Both the position numbers and the translations under genes were made by a program. From Desulfobacteraceae bacterium (GTDB lineage: Bacteria > Desulfobacterota > Desulfobacteria > Desulfobacterales > Desulfobacteraceae): a DNA stretch of 64,000 bases. The stretch lies in NCBI GenBank assembly GCA_016743945.1, contig JADGFI010000026.1, positions 1-64,000 of the forward strand. The letters are read 5' to 3'. The notes under the pieces were generated by a model that worked only from the letters and a program-made list of their open reading frames with translations, had not been told where the DNA came from and did not search any database. This document shows, in pieces, positions 8,428 through 16,709 of this stretch. Position 1 is the first letter of the stretch; each line of letters opens with the position of its first letter.

Positions 8428-8454
8428 TTGACTTTTTGGGTCCCAAAATATAAT
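8428..8454 (+). promoter_or_regulatory. Candidate sigma-70 promoter of the kdsA-lpt-rpoN operon with embedded palindrome
   Basis: TTGACT (8428-8433) and TATAAT (8449-8454) are separated by 15 bases that form a perfect palindrome around one central base, TTTTGGG-T-CCCAAAA (8434-8448). The -10 box is consensus; the spacer is two bases shorter than ideal. A palindrome filling the spacer would let a bound dimer block or reshape the promoter. It lies 35 bases before the kdsA start codon. Confidence 0.5.
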
Positions 8455-8488
8455 TTAGCACAAGACACTTCAATTTAAGGAAACCCCT

Positions 8489-9358
8489 ATGAGCAATAAT
8501 CTGGCGAACAACCTGGAGAACAATAACCAGGAAAATAATAAGCTGACAAATAATTTCTTTTTTAATTTAATAAACGAACCATCCCCTGTTTTTTTTCTCA
8601 TTGCAGGCCCTTGTGTGATTGAAAACTATGAGACCACCTTTTCCATTGCCAAAACCCTCAAAGAGACAACAAAAAAACTGGGAATCCCTTTCATATTCAA
8701 AGCCTCCTTTGACAAAGCAAACCGAACTTCCATAAATGCCTTCAGAGGCCCCGGGTTTGAAGAAGGATTAGACATTCTCAACCAGATAAAACACAAGCTT
8801 GAGGTTCCGGTTATCTCGGATATCCACCTTCCGGACCAGGCAAAAAAAGCGGCCCAGGTTCTTGATATCATCCAGATCCCTGCCTTCTTGTGCCGACAAA
8901 CAGATTTAGTTCTTGCCGCCTGCGCAACCGGACTGCCGGTGAACATAAAAAAAGGGCAGTTTCTCTCCCCCTTTGAGTGCAAGAACATTATTACCAAGGC
9001 AACCTCTTCGGGAAATCATGATATCAGTATTACCGAGAGGGGCGCCTGTTTCGGGTATAATAACCTTGTGGTGGATTTCAGGTCCATCCACATTTTAAGG
9101 CAAATGGGGATCCCGGTCATCTTTGACGCCACCCACAGCGTCCAATTACCGGGCGGGGCAACCGATTCATCAGCCGGTGAAAGGCAATTTGTTCCCACCC
9201 TTTCAAAGGCTGCCATTGCAGCGGGTGCCCATGGTCTGTTCATCGAAACCCACCCGGACCCCGACAAAGCATTGTGCGACGGTCCCAATTCCATGCCCCT
9301 GGAGGATATGCAATCCCTGCTAAAAAACCTTTTGGCCATCAAAAAAGTCGTTGGATAA
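8489..9358 (+). CDS. kdsA: 3-deoxy-D-manno-octulosonate 8-phosphate synthase, metal-dependent type
   Basis: Condenses phosphoenolpyruvate with arabinose 5-phosphate to make Kdo 8-phosphate for the LPS inner core. The protein has 289 residues. The first strand reads IAGPCVIE with a cysteine (C42) where the metal-independent E. coli enzyme has asparagine; this cysteine marks the metal-dependent class known from Aquifex. The conserved KANRTS, SDIHLP, KKGQF and FDATHS motifs are present. The first 25 residues form an Asn-rich tail not needed for the barrel. AAGGAAA precedes the ATG. It is the first gene of the LPS export/rpoN operon and ends in the start of kdsC. Confidence 0.95.
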   Translation: MSNNLANNLENNNQENNKLTNNFFFNLINEPSPVFFLIAGPCVIENYETTFSIAKTLKETTKKLGIPFIFKASFDKANRTSINAFRGPGFEEGLDILNQIKHKLEVPVISDIHLPDQAKKAAQVLDIIQIPAFLCRQTDLVLAACATGLPVNIKKGQFLSPFECKNIITKATSSGNHDISITERGACFGYNNLVVDFRSIHILRQMGIPVIFDATHSVQLPGGATDSSAGERQFVPTLSKAAIAAGAHGLFIETHPDPDKALCDGPNSMPLEDMQSLLKNLLAIKKVVG

Positions 9359-9362
9359 TTCC

Positions 9363-9932
9363 ATGGAGAAACACCCGAAAAAAAAACAAGCACCCCCTGA
9401 AAATTCAGCTCTGAAATTGGGTCTGAAATTGGGTCAGATTAAATTGCTGCTCCTGGATGTGGATGGGGTTTTGACAGACGGTCAAATCACTTATACGGAT
9501 TCAGGCGAGCAGATCAAAAGCTTTAGTTCAAAGGATGGCTTAGGGCTGCGGCTGCTCATGGATAACAACATAAGGATCGGCATTGTAACCGGCCGAAAAT
9601 CTGATGCCCTGGGGCACCGGTGCCAAAATCTTGGCATTGACCTTGTCTTTGACGGCATACGAGACAAGGCCGTAGCCTTTGATAAAATTGTGGAACAGAC
9701 AGGGATAGCAGTCCGGCAGATTGCCTTTGTCGGAGACGATCTCATCGATCTTCCGGCAATGATCCGGGCTGGTGTTTCCTTTACTGTTCCCGATGCCCCG
9801 AACGAAGTAAAACGCCACGCCGACCAGGTCACTCTGGCCAGGGGGGGGCATGGTGCGGTGAGGGAAATTTGTGAGACCATTCTCAAGGCCCAGGGGCTGT
9901 GGGAAAAACTTTTAAACCGCTACCTGTCATGA
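9363..9932 (+). CDS. kdsC: 3-deoxy-D-manno-octulosonate 8-phosphate phosphatase (HAD family)
   Basis: Removes phosphate from Kdo 8-phosphate. A HAD-superfamily C0-type protein with LLLDVDGVLTDG as motif I (the two aspartates of DVD), VTGRKS for motif II, and GDDLIDLPAM for the magnesium site. About 189 residues from the ATG at 9363; a TTG at 9351 that overlaps the kdsA stop would add four residues, and neither has a good ribosome site, so translation is probably coupled to kdsA. The placement between kdsA and lptC is the classical LPS gene order. Confidence 0.92.
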   Translation: MEKHPKKKQAPPENSALKLGLKLGQIKLLLLDVDGVLTDGQITYTDSGEQIKSFSSKDGLGLRLLMDNNIRIGIVTGRKSDALGHRCQNLGIDLVFDGIRDKAVAFDKIVEQTGIAVRQIAFVGDDLIDLPAMIRAGVSFTVPDAPNEVKRHADQVTLARGGHGAVREICETILKAQGLWEKLLNRYLS

Positions 9933-10507
9933 GCATTTCCAATAAAAAAAGAATCCTTTACCCCTTGATTGGGTTATTCATTTCTATCCTTTTAGGACTT
10001 GGGATCTTTTTTTATATTAATGCCGCTTTGAACACCTCCCTTATCATAAAAGATGTCAGTATAGACTCCGAGGCAGCTTTAAAGTTAAATTTACTGGAAC
10101 AGGTTTCCAAAAAAAATGGTATCACCGAGTGGAAATTGAAGGCTTCGTCTGCCACTTTATTAAAAGAAGAAGACCGAGCAATTTTAAAAAATGTGGATGT
10201 AATTTTTTATACCCCCAAAAAAACAAAAGTATACCTGACATCTGACGAGGGTATCCTTAATACGCGTACCCATGATATGACCTTTTTGAAAAATGTTATT
10301 GTCCGCCATGAAACTTATACCCTCAGAACTGATAAGTTGCATTATGAAAAAAAACCACATATAATACGTTCCAATGTGCACGTCATCCTTGAGGACAGGG
10401 AATCGGTAATTGAAGCTGATTCCATGGTGACCCAGTTGAATCAGAACCAAACCATTTTAAAAGGCCATGTTAAAGGAAAATTCAGTGAAAGTTTTAACAT
10501 CCCGTAA
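9929..10507 (+). CDS. lptC: LPS export system protein LptC
   Basis: Bitopic inner-membrane protein of about 192 residues that passes lipopolysaccharide from the LptBFG transporter to periplasmic LptA. One N-terminal membrane segment (about 10-30, LIGLFISILLGLGIFFYI) is followed by a periplasmic beta-jellyroll of the OstA/LptC type. The ATG at 9929 overlaps the kdsC stop as ATGA, which is why it is preferred over the upstream GTG at 9899. It overlaps the start of lptA as well. The gene is weakly conserved in sequence; position between kdsC and lptA-lptB makes the call firm. Confidence 0.88.
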   Translation: MSISNKKRILYPLIGLFISILLGLGIFFYINAALNTSLIIKDVSIDSEAALKLNLLEQVSKKNGITEWKLKASSATLLKEEDRAILKNVDVIFYTPKKTKVYLTSDEGILNTRTHDMTFLKNVIVRHETYTLRTDKLHYEKKPHIIRSNVHVILEDRESVIEADSMVTQLNQNQTILKGHVKGKFSESFNIP

Positions 10508-11144
10508 TCCTGCTCTCCCCTTTTTTATCATACTCGTTTGTGTCCTGTTTTTTTCCAATGCCCCGAAAAGTTTTGCCCAGACGAACACCAAAACGAATAC
10601 CCCATCCATTAAAAAGAAAATAACAGCCGATAAAAAGATAACACCTGATAAAAAAACAAAAGCAGACAAGCAAGCAGCAGACAAGCAAGCAGCAGACAAA
10701 CCGCTCCATGTAACCGCTGATAAAATGATTGCCCACAAGGATACGTCCATGGTGGAATTTGTTGGCAATGTCAAGGCGACCCGGGAAGACGCTATTATTT
10801 TTGCCGATTCCATAAAAATATTTATTCATTCCGCCCAAACAAAGAAAGAAGGACAGACGGATTTAAAACAAATTATTGCCACGGGAAATGTGGAATATAC
10901 AGCAGGGGAAAGAAAGGCATTTGCAGATAAAGCTGTCTATACCACCCAGGACGAAATCCTTATTTTGACCGGAAAATCGGCCCGGTTGATTACCGGGAAA
11001 AGCAATGTTACCGGAAAAAAAATCACACTCTTTAGAAACGAAGACAGGGCCATTGTTGAAAGTGACGGAAAAACCCGGGTCCAGGCTGTTTTCAATCCAG
11101 AAGACCAGAAACCAAAAGACCATAAAAAGGGTGCACAACAATAA
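10485..11144 (+). CDS. lptA: LPS transport periplasmic protein LptA
   Basis: Periplasmic bridge protein of about 219 residues. It has a signal peptide ending SNAPKSFA-Q, then a low-complexity Lys/Thr/Asp linker with short repeats (KQAADKQAADK), then an OstA-type beta domain (VTADKMIAHKDTSMVEFVGNV and further repeats). The linker is far longer than in E. coli LptA. A GTG start at 10485 is favoured because AAAGGA lies seven bases upstream and it gives a compact signal peptide; the ATG at 10467 is an alternative. It abuts lptB without a gap. Confidence 0.85.
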   Translation: MKVLTSRNPALPFFIILVCVLFFSNAPKSFAQTNTKTNTPSIKKKITADKKITPDKKTKADKQAADKQAADKPLHVTADKMIAHKDTSMVEFVGNVKATREDAIIFADSIKIFIHSAQTKKEGQTDLKQIIATGNVEYTAGERKAFADKAVYTTQDEILILTGKSARLITGKSNVTGKKITLFRNEDRAIVESDGKTRVQAVFNPEDQKPKDHKKGAQQ

Positions 11145-11867
11145 ATGTCAGACTTGGTACTTGAAAATTTAGTAAAAATTTACAATGGTAAAACAGTGGT
11201 GAACAAGGTTAACCTGACCGTAAGTCAGGGAACGGTTACAGGACTTTTGGGTCCCAATGGTGCCGGGAAAACCACTACTTTTTATATGGCCGTGGGAATG
11301 ATACGCCCGAACAAGGGGATCGTCTATCTGGACCAGGAAGATATCACAGCACACCCCATGTATATTCGGGCCAGAAAGGGAATTGGGTACCTGCCCCAGG
11401 AAGCGTCTATTTTTAAAAAATTAACGGTGAAAGAAAATATAACCGCCATACTCGAGGTGTTGCCCAAAAACGGAATGGATATTCGAGGAAAAGCAGCTGG
11501 CCTCATGGCGGAATTGGGAATTAAAGGGCTTGCCCATCAGAAAGCGGCCTCTTTGTCCGGGGGAGAAAGACGGCGCCTTGAGATCGCCAGGGTCCTGGCC
11601 ACAGATCCCAAATTCATTCTCTTAGATGAACCCTTTGCCGGAATAGACCCCTTGGCGGTGATTGACATTCAACAGATCATTTCCCAGTTAACCCACAAGG
11701 GAATTGGTGTTTTAATTTCTGATCACAATGTCAGAGAGACCCTGGGAGTCTGTGATCATGCATATATTATGAGTCAGGGGATAGTGATTGAATCAGGACC
11801 GCCTGAACGAATCATTTCAAGTGAAATTGCCAAAAAAATCTATCTGGGAGATAATTTTAAACTTTAA
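11145..11867 (+). CDS. lptB: LPS export ABC transporter ATPase LptB
   Basis: Cytoplasmic ATPase of 240 residues powering LPS extraction with LptF/LptG, which are not in this window. Walker A is GPNGAGKTT (about 36-44), the signature motif is LSGGERRRLEIAR, and Walker B reads FILLDEPFAGIDP, followed by the switch histidine in ISDHNVRETL. The FAGIDP segment and gene order lptA-lptB-rpoN identify LptB rather than a generic ABC ATPase. The stop codon is followed one base later by the rpoN start. Confidence 0.96.
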   Translation: MSDLVLENLVKIYNGKTVVNKVNLTVSQGTVTGLLGPNGAGKTTTFYMAVGMIRPNKGIVYLDQEDITAHPMYIRARKGIGYLPQEASIFKKLTVKENITAILEVLPKNGMDIRGKAAGLMAELGIKGLAHQKAASLSGGERRRLEIARVLATDPKFILLDEPFAGIDPLAVIDIQQIISQLTHKGIGVLISDHNVRETLGVCDHAYIMSQGIVIESGPPERIISSEIAKKIYLGDNFKL

Positions 11868-11868
11868 T

Positions 11869-13311
11869 ATGGAACTTGGACTACAACAAAACCTCTCGTT
11901 GACCCAGCAGTTGGTGATGACACCCCAACTCCAGCAGGCCATCAAACTACTTCAATTGTCAAGACTGGAACTAGCTGAAACCATTTCCCAGGAAATGGAA
12001 CAGAACCCGGCCCTTGAAGAAGAACTTAATGAAGACAGGTCCGACAAAAATATCACTGCCCAGGAAAGTGAAACGATTGCACCGGAAAAAGAAACTCCTG
12101 TCAAGGAAGTCACCATTGAAGAAAAGGTCCCATCTGATACGGACTGGGATAACTACATTGACGAGTATAATTCCACAGGACGGGTATACACAGAATCTGA
12201 AAATACCGAAGCCCCCAATTTTGAAGCCTTTACCCCGGACAAAAAAACCCTTGAGGATCATCTCAAATGGCAGTTGATGCTCTCGGGGCTCAATGATGCT
12301 CAAGAACGGTTGGGCCATGTCATCATTGGAAACCTGAACAGGGACGGCTACCTTTGCTCTTCCGTGGATGAAATAGCAACCAGTGCACAAGTTGAAATCG
12401 AAACGGTCGAAAAGGTCCTGGGCGTACTCCAGACATTTGATCCTCCGGGAATATGCGCAAGGGATCTATGCGAAACCCTGCTGATCCAGGTTAAAATGCT
12501 GGGGATTGAAAATCATGTCATTACCGAAATCATCACCCATCACCTGAAAAATCTTGAAAACCGAAACTCTAAAAAAATAGCAAAGGCCCTTCGGATTTCC
12601 ATTGATGATGTCCGTGCTGCCGTTAAAATCATCCAATACCTGGAGCCTAAACCCGGACGAAAATTCACCACGGATGAACCCACCTATATCATACCCGATA
12701 TCTATGTCTACAAAGAGGGGGATGGGTTTAAAATAGTGATGAATGACGACGGGTTGCCCAAACTTAGAATTAGCCGGTTTTATCGAAGCGCCATTGCAGA
12801 CGGCAGAAAAATTTCCAAGGAAACCAAAACCTATCTGAACGAAAAGATGCAATCAGCCTCCTGGCTGATCAAAAGCATTCACCAGCGCCAGAAAACCATT
12901 TACCTTGTTATGGAAAGCATCATTAAATTTCAACGCGAGTTTTTCGAAAAAGGGATTGCCTATCTGCGACCGCTTATTTTAAAAGATATTGCAGAAGATA
13001 TTGAAATGCATGAATCCACCATAAGCCGGGTAACCACCAACAAGTATGCCTATACCCCCCAGGGACTCTTTGAGTTAAAATATTTCTTTAACAGCTCAAT
13101 TGCCAGAACAGGCGGCTTGTCCATGGCGTCTGCCAGTGTTAAAGATAAAATCCGGCTGCTCATTGAAAATGAAGATCCCGATTCCCCCCTTAGCGATGAC
13201 AAAATTGCCGCTATTCTTCAACGCTCAGACATTGAAATTGCCAGAAGAACCGTTGCAAAATACAGGAAGGTACTCAATATTCTGCCGTCCAACAAACGGA
13301 AACAACTTTAA
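11869..13311 (+). CDS. rpoN: RNA polymerase sigma-54 factor
   Basis: A sigma factor of 480 residues that directs polymerase to -24/-12 promoters, which then require activators such as the NtrC-type protein at 1403-2797. Region I (about 1-50) is Gln/Leu-rich (QQNLSLTQQLVMTPQLQQAI). Region II is the acidic stretch near 50-120. The core-binding and helix-turn-helix regions follow, and the RpoN box ARRTVAKYR lies about 18 residues before the end. The ATG at 11869, one base after the lptB stop, gives the family-standard N-terminus; an upstream in-frame start inside lptB is not credible. Gene order lptB-rpoN-hpf-ptsN is conserved widely in proteobacteria. Confidence 0.96.
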   Translation: MELGLQQNLSLTQQLVMTPQLQQAIKLLQLSRLELAETISQEMEQNPALEEELNEDRSDKNITAQESETIAPEKETPVKEVTIEEKVPSDTDWDNYIDEYNSTGRVYTESENTEAPNFEAFTPDKKTLEDHLKWQLMLSGLNDAQERLGHVIIGNLNRDGYLCSSVDEIATSAQVEIETVEKVLGVLQTFDPPGICARDLCETLLIQVKMLGIENHVITEIITHHLKNLENRNSKKIAKALRISIDDVRAAVKIIQYLEPKPGRKFTTDEPTYIIPDIYVYKEGDGFKIVMNDDGLPKLRISRFYRSAIADGRKISKETKTYLNEKMQSASWLIKSIHQRQKTIYLVMESIIKFQREFFEKGIAYLRPLILKDIAEDIEMHESTISRVTTNKYAYTPQGLFELKYFFNSSIARTGGLSMASASVKDKIRLLIENEDPDSPLSDDKIAAILQRSDIEIARRTVAKYRKVLNILPSNKRKQL

Positions 13312-13322
13312 GGAGGTTTTTT

Positions 13323-13868
13323 ATGCAAACAAGTGTGACGTTTAAAAAAATGGACTCCTCTGATTCTTTAAAAGCCTATGCCCGGAAAAAACTGGATAAA
13401 TTTGATAAAATGCTGGACAACCCCGGTGAAGCCCATTTGGTATTATCGGTCCAGAAAATTAGACATATTGCAGAACTCACCCTCACCTGTGATCGCCTGA
13501 ATATTCATGTCACGGAAGAATCTGAAAACATGTATTCCTCCATTGATACGCTCATGGACAAGGTAAGGGGACAAATTAAAAAACACAAAGAAAAAATCAA
13601 ACGCCATATGTCGGGGAACAAACAAAGCCTTAAAAATGATACCCTGGAATTTAATGCAGCTAACACGGCTCTAAAACCAGATCAAAACTTAGAGGATATC
13701 ATCATTGAACCCATTGACGACAAGCCAATGGATGTGGATGATGCCGTGAGTGAACTCAACTCCTCAAACCAATCATTTTTTGTATTCAATAATGCCAGGA
13801 CCGAACAATTGAATGTTATTTACAAACATCAAAATGGAAAACTGGGTCTCATTCAACCAAGGGGATAA
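13323..13868 (+). CDS. hpf: Long-form ribosome hibernation promoting factor
   Basis: Binds the decoding centre of idle ribosomes and drives formation of inactive 100S dimers. The protein of 181 residues has the S30AE domain (1-95) and a C-terminal dimerisation domain (about 123-181, PMDVDDAVSELNSSNQSFFVFNNART), so it is the long form that dimerises ribosomes alone. AAGGAGGT lies just upstream of the ATG, a near-perfect ribosome site, suggesting higher translation than its operon neighbours. Confidence 0.93.
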   Translation: MQTSVTFKKMDSSDSLKAYARKKLDKFDKMLDNPGEAHLVLSVQKIRHIAELTLTCDRLNIHVTEESENMYSSIDTLMDKVRGQIKKHKEKIKRHMSGNKQSLKNDTLEFNAANTALKPDQNLEDIIIEPIDDKPMDVDDAVSELNSSNQSFFVFNNARTEQLNVIYKHQNGKLGLIQPRG

Positions 13869-13876
13869 GTAATTAA

Positions 13877-14335
13877 ATGAAAATCAGTGAGATTCTTAAC
13901 AAAGATTCAATTATTGCCGATCTGGCATCAACCCATAAAAATGGGGTTATCAAAGAACTATCCCAGGCCATATCAAAGGCTAGTGATGCGTCACCCGACG
14001 ACATTGCTGCCGTGTTAATGGAAAGAGAAACCCTTGGCAGTACAGGCATTGGCGGTGGAATTGCCATACCACACGGAAAACTCAATGCGGTGAAATCTGT
14101 CACAATTGGGTTTGGCCTGAGCCGGGGAGGAGTTGAATACGACGCCCTTGACAATCGATTGGTCCATATATTTTTTTTGCTGCTCACACCGGAAAACAGC
14201 ACCGGTGCTCATTTAAAAGTGTTGGCCCAAATCTCCAAACTTCTGAAAAAGACCCAATTCAAAACGGGACTGCAGGCTGCCATGTCTGTGGATGAAATTT
14301 ATGACATTATCATGGAACAGAATGAAGAGTTTTAA
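13877..14335 (+). CDS. ptsN: Nitrogen-type PTS EIIA protein
   Basis: Regulatory phosphocarrier of 152 residues with the EIIA-Ntr/fructose fold. The phosphorylated histidine is H66 in GIGGGIAIPHGKL. In proteobacteria this protein reports the phosphorylation state of the nitrogen PTS to potassium transport and stress regulation rather than importing sugar. It follows hpf by 8 bases and abuts rapZ. The matching EI-Ntr and NPr proteins are not encoded in this window. Confidence 0.9.
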   Translation: MKISEILNKDSIIADLASTHKNGVIKELSQAISKASDASPDDIAAVLMERETLGSTGIGGGIAIPHGKLNAVKSVTIGFGLSRGGVEYDALDNRLVHIFFLLLTPENSTGAHLKVLAQISKLLKKTQFKTGLQAAMSVDEIYDIIMEQNEEF

Positions 14336-15217
14336 ATGGAACAACAACGCGTTTATATCATAACCGGCCTTTCCGGGTCTGGTAAAAGTACGGCGATTCA
14401 AGCATTTGAAGATGCCTCTTTTTACTGCGTTGACAACATGCCCATGGAATTGATCCCCAAATTTCTTGAACTTCCCTTTAAAGAAACACCAAAACTAAAA
14501 GGGACCGCTTTTGTAATGGATATGCGGTCAAAAAACTTTATTGAAAATTATGGATCCGGGATTTCTGCCATCGAGGACCTGGGAATCTCTCCCCAGATTA
14601 TTTTCCTTGATGCCAATGTTGACACCCTGTTAAAACGATATAGTCAGACCCGAAGACATCATCCGGTTAACCATGAAAAAAGCCTGATGGACAGCATAAA
14701 ATCAGAAAAAAAGAGTATGCAGTCCATCAAACAGGTGGCCCATCACATTATTGATACCACCACCTACAACGTTCACCAGCTAAAGTCTGTTGTTCTGGAT
14801 CTGATCCATGACGGCAAAAAGACCATCAGCCTGATGAAACTCAATATTCTTTCCTTTGGCTTTAAATACGGTATCCCCAATGATGCAGACCTGGTCATTG
14901 ACCTGCGATTTCTTGCCAACCCCTTTTTTGTACCGGAATTAAAAAATCTGGACGGAGAATCCGAGGCTGTAAAAAATTTTATTATGGCAAATCCGGAAAC
15001 CAAAATTTTTCTGGATAAATACATCTCCCTTCTTGATTATTTAATCCCCTTGTATAAAAAGGAAAACAAAGCCTATTTAACCATTGCCGTCGGATGTACC
15101 GGCGGCAGACACAGAAGCGTAGCCATTGCTCGAAGCATTTTTGAACATCTTAACAAAAAAGGGCTCACCCCGGGAATTATCCACAGGGATATTGACAGGG
15201 ATGCAAAAGAAATATGA
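14336..15217 (+). CDS. rapZ: RapZ/YvcJ-family nucleotide-binding protein (RNase adapter)
   Basis: This protein of 293 residues has an N-terminal P-loop GLSGSGKST (11-19), YCVDNMP, and the C-terminal signature GCTGGRHRSVAIA. In E. coli RapZ senses glucosamine 6-phosphate and presents the small RNA GlmZ to RNase E; GlmZ is not expected here, so the target is unknown, but nucleotide binding and a role in cell-envelope precursor control are plausible. The start codon directly follows the ptsN stop and its end overlaps the next gene by four bases, indicating strict coupling. Confidence 0.93.
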   Translation: MEQQRVYIITGLSGSGKSTAIQAFEDASFYCVDNMPMELIPKFLELPFKETPKLKGTAFVMDMRSKNFIENYGSGISAIEDLGISPQIIFLDANVDTLLKRYSQTRRHHPVNHEKSLMDSIKSEKKSMQSIKQVAHHIIDTTTYNVHQLKSVVLDLIHDGKKTISLMKLNILSFGFKYGIPNDADLVIDLRFLANPFFVPELKNLDGESEAVKNFIMANPETKIFLDKYISLLDYLIPLYKKENKAYLTIAVGCTGGRHRSVAIARSIFEHLNKKGLTPGIIHRDIDRDAKEI

Positions 15218-15627
15218 TCGGTATACTCGTTGTTACCCATGCCAACCTTGCCAGCACGTTGATTGAAACCCTTGAATTTATTCTGGGAAAGGAACAAGAA
15301 AACTTGTTACCCGTCTCCATTGACATTAAAGAGGACCCGGATAGCCTGCGCAAAAAAATCAAACAGGGAATTTCCAAACTAATGACTGATGATGGCGTTC
15401 TTATCTTCACCGACATGTTTGGCGGCACCCCCTCCAACCTGGCCTATTCTTTTCTTGAAGAAGGTAAAATAGAGGTCATTTCCGGCGTCAATCTCCCCCT
15501 CCTTTTAAAAGCGGTTACCACCCGGAAAAAAATGGACATGGAAACTTTCACCATTTCTCTTGTTGAACATGGGAAAAGAAGCATTTCCCTTGCAAGTGGA
15601 ATCCTAAAAGGAACAAAACGATCATAA
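15214..15627 (+). CDS. Mannose-family PTS EIIA domain protein
   Basis: A 137-residue EIIA-Man fold with phosphorylatable H9 in GILVVTHANLA and the downstream TDMFGGTPSN motif. It starts with an ATGA overlap on rapZ. In many Desulfobacterota a ptsN-rapZ-EIIA group is followed by HPr, EI or transporter components; here the next gene is gap, so the protein is more likely a regulatory phosphocarrier than part of a sugar importer encoded on the spot. Confidence 0.87.
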   Translation: MIGILVVTHANLASTLIETLEFILGKEQENLLPVSIDIKEDPDSLRKKIKQGISKLMTDDGVLIFTDMFGGTPSNLAYSFLEEGKIEVISGVNLPLLLKAVTTRKKMDMETFTISLVEHGKRSISLASGILKGTKRS

Positions 15628-15666
15628 ATTTTAAATTTTATAATTTTAAATTTAGGAGGAAAAAGA

Positions 15667-16674
15667 ATGACTGTAAAACTTGGAATAAACGGATTTGGCA
15701 GAATCGGAAGAATGATCTGCAGGGTTGCCGCTGATATACCGGAAGTCGAAATAACCGCAATTAACGACCTGACCGACACACAAACAACCGCCCATCTTCT
15801 TAAATATGATTCCGTCCATGGTATCTTTAATAAAACTGTTAAGGCAAAAGAAGGTGCCATTGTGGTAGATGGACGAGAAATAAAAGTAACGGCTTTTAAA
15901 GATCCGGCACATATTCCCTGGCAAGACGCAAACGTGGATGTGGTCTGTGAATGCACTGGATTTTTCAGGGACAGGGAAAGTGCTTCCAAGCATCTGGAAG
16001 GCGGGGCAAAAAAAGTATTGATATCGGCTCCTGCCACAAATCCGGACATTACCATTGTCATGGGCGTCAATCATGAAGACTATGATCCTGCAAGCCATCA
16101 CATCATATCCAATGCATCCTGTACCACAAATTGTCTGGCCCCGGTTGCCAAGGTATTGCTTGAAAATTTCGGAGTTGTGTCCGGCATGATGACCACCATA
16201 CATGCCTATACGGGAGATCAACGGATCCTGGATTTTCCCCACAAAGATCTTAGAAGATCCCGGGCAGCAGGACTTTCCATGATTCCAACCACCACAGGGG
16301 CTGCCAAAGCAGTTGCCCTGGTTCTGCCGGAACTTGCGGGCAAGCTCAACGGCATGTCGGTTCGGGTCCCCACCCCTAATGTTTCCATGGTGGATCTTGT
16401 GGTGATCACCGAAAAAACAAACCTGACAAAAGAAGCAGTCAATTTGGCCCTTGAACGCGCATCCAAGGAAAACCTGGTGGATATCCTTGGGTATAGCGAG
16501 CTGCCCCTGGTATCCATAGACTATAATTCAAACCCCTTGTCCTCCATTGTAGATGCCTCCTGTACAGACGTCATCAACGGGAACATGGTAAAGATTTATT
16601 CCTGGTATGACAATGAGACAGGGTATTCAAGCCGGATGATGGATCTTGCTGTCATGATTGGCCAATCCCTATAG
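15667..16674 (+). CDS. gap: Type I glyceraldehyde-3-phosphate dehydrogenase
   Basis: Central glycolytic and gluconeogenic enzyme of 335 residues. The NAD fold starts GINGFGRIGR, residue D34 (INDL) favours NAD over NADP, and the catalytic cysteine is C152 in SNASCTTNCLAP with the histidine in HAYTGDQ. AGGAGG precedes the ATG. It is followed by tpiA, so two consecutive triose-phosphate steps are encoded together at the end of the LPS/rpoN operon. Confidence 0.96.
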   Translation: MTVKLGINGFGRIGRMICRVAADIPEVEITAINDLTDTQTTAHLLKYDSVHGIFNKTVKAKEGAIVVDGREIKVTAFKDPAHIPWQDANVDVVCECTGFFRDRESASKHLEGGAKKVLISAPATNPDITIVMGVNHEDYDPASHHIISNASCTTNCLAPVAKVLLENFGVVSGMMTTIHAYTGDQRILDFPHKDLRRSRAAGLSMIPTTTGAAKAVALVLPELAGKLNGMSVRVPTPNVSMVDLVVITEKTNLTKEAVNLALERASKENLVDILGYSELPLVSIDYNSNPLSSIVDASCTDVINGNMVKIYSWYDNETGYSSRMMDLAVMIGQSL

Positions 16675-16709
16675 GAAGGGATCCCTTCAAACTTAAGCGG
16701 AGGTAAAAC

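Noticed and set aside
11788..11868. Earlier in-frame start for rpoN within lptB
   Set aside because: The ATG at 11869 gives the conserved region I start directly; upstream residues come from the lptB coding strand in another frame.
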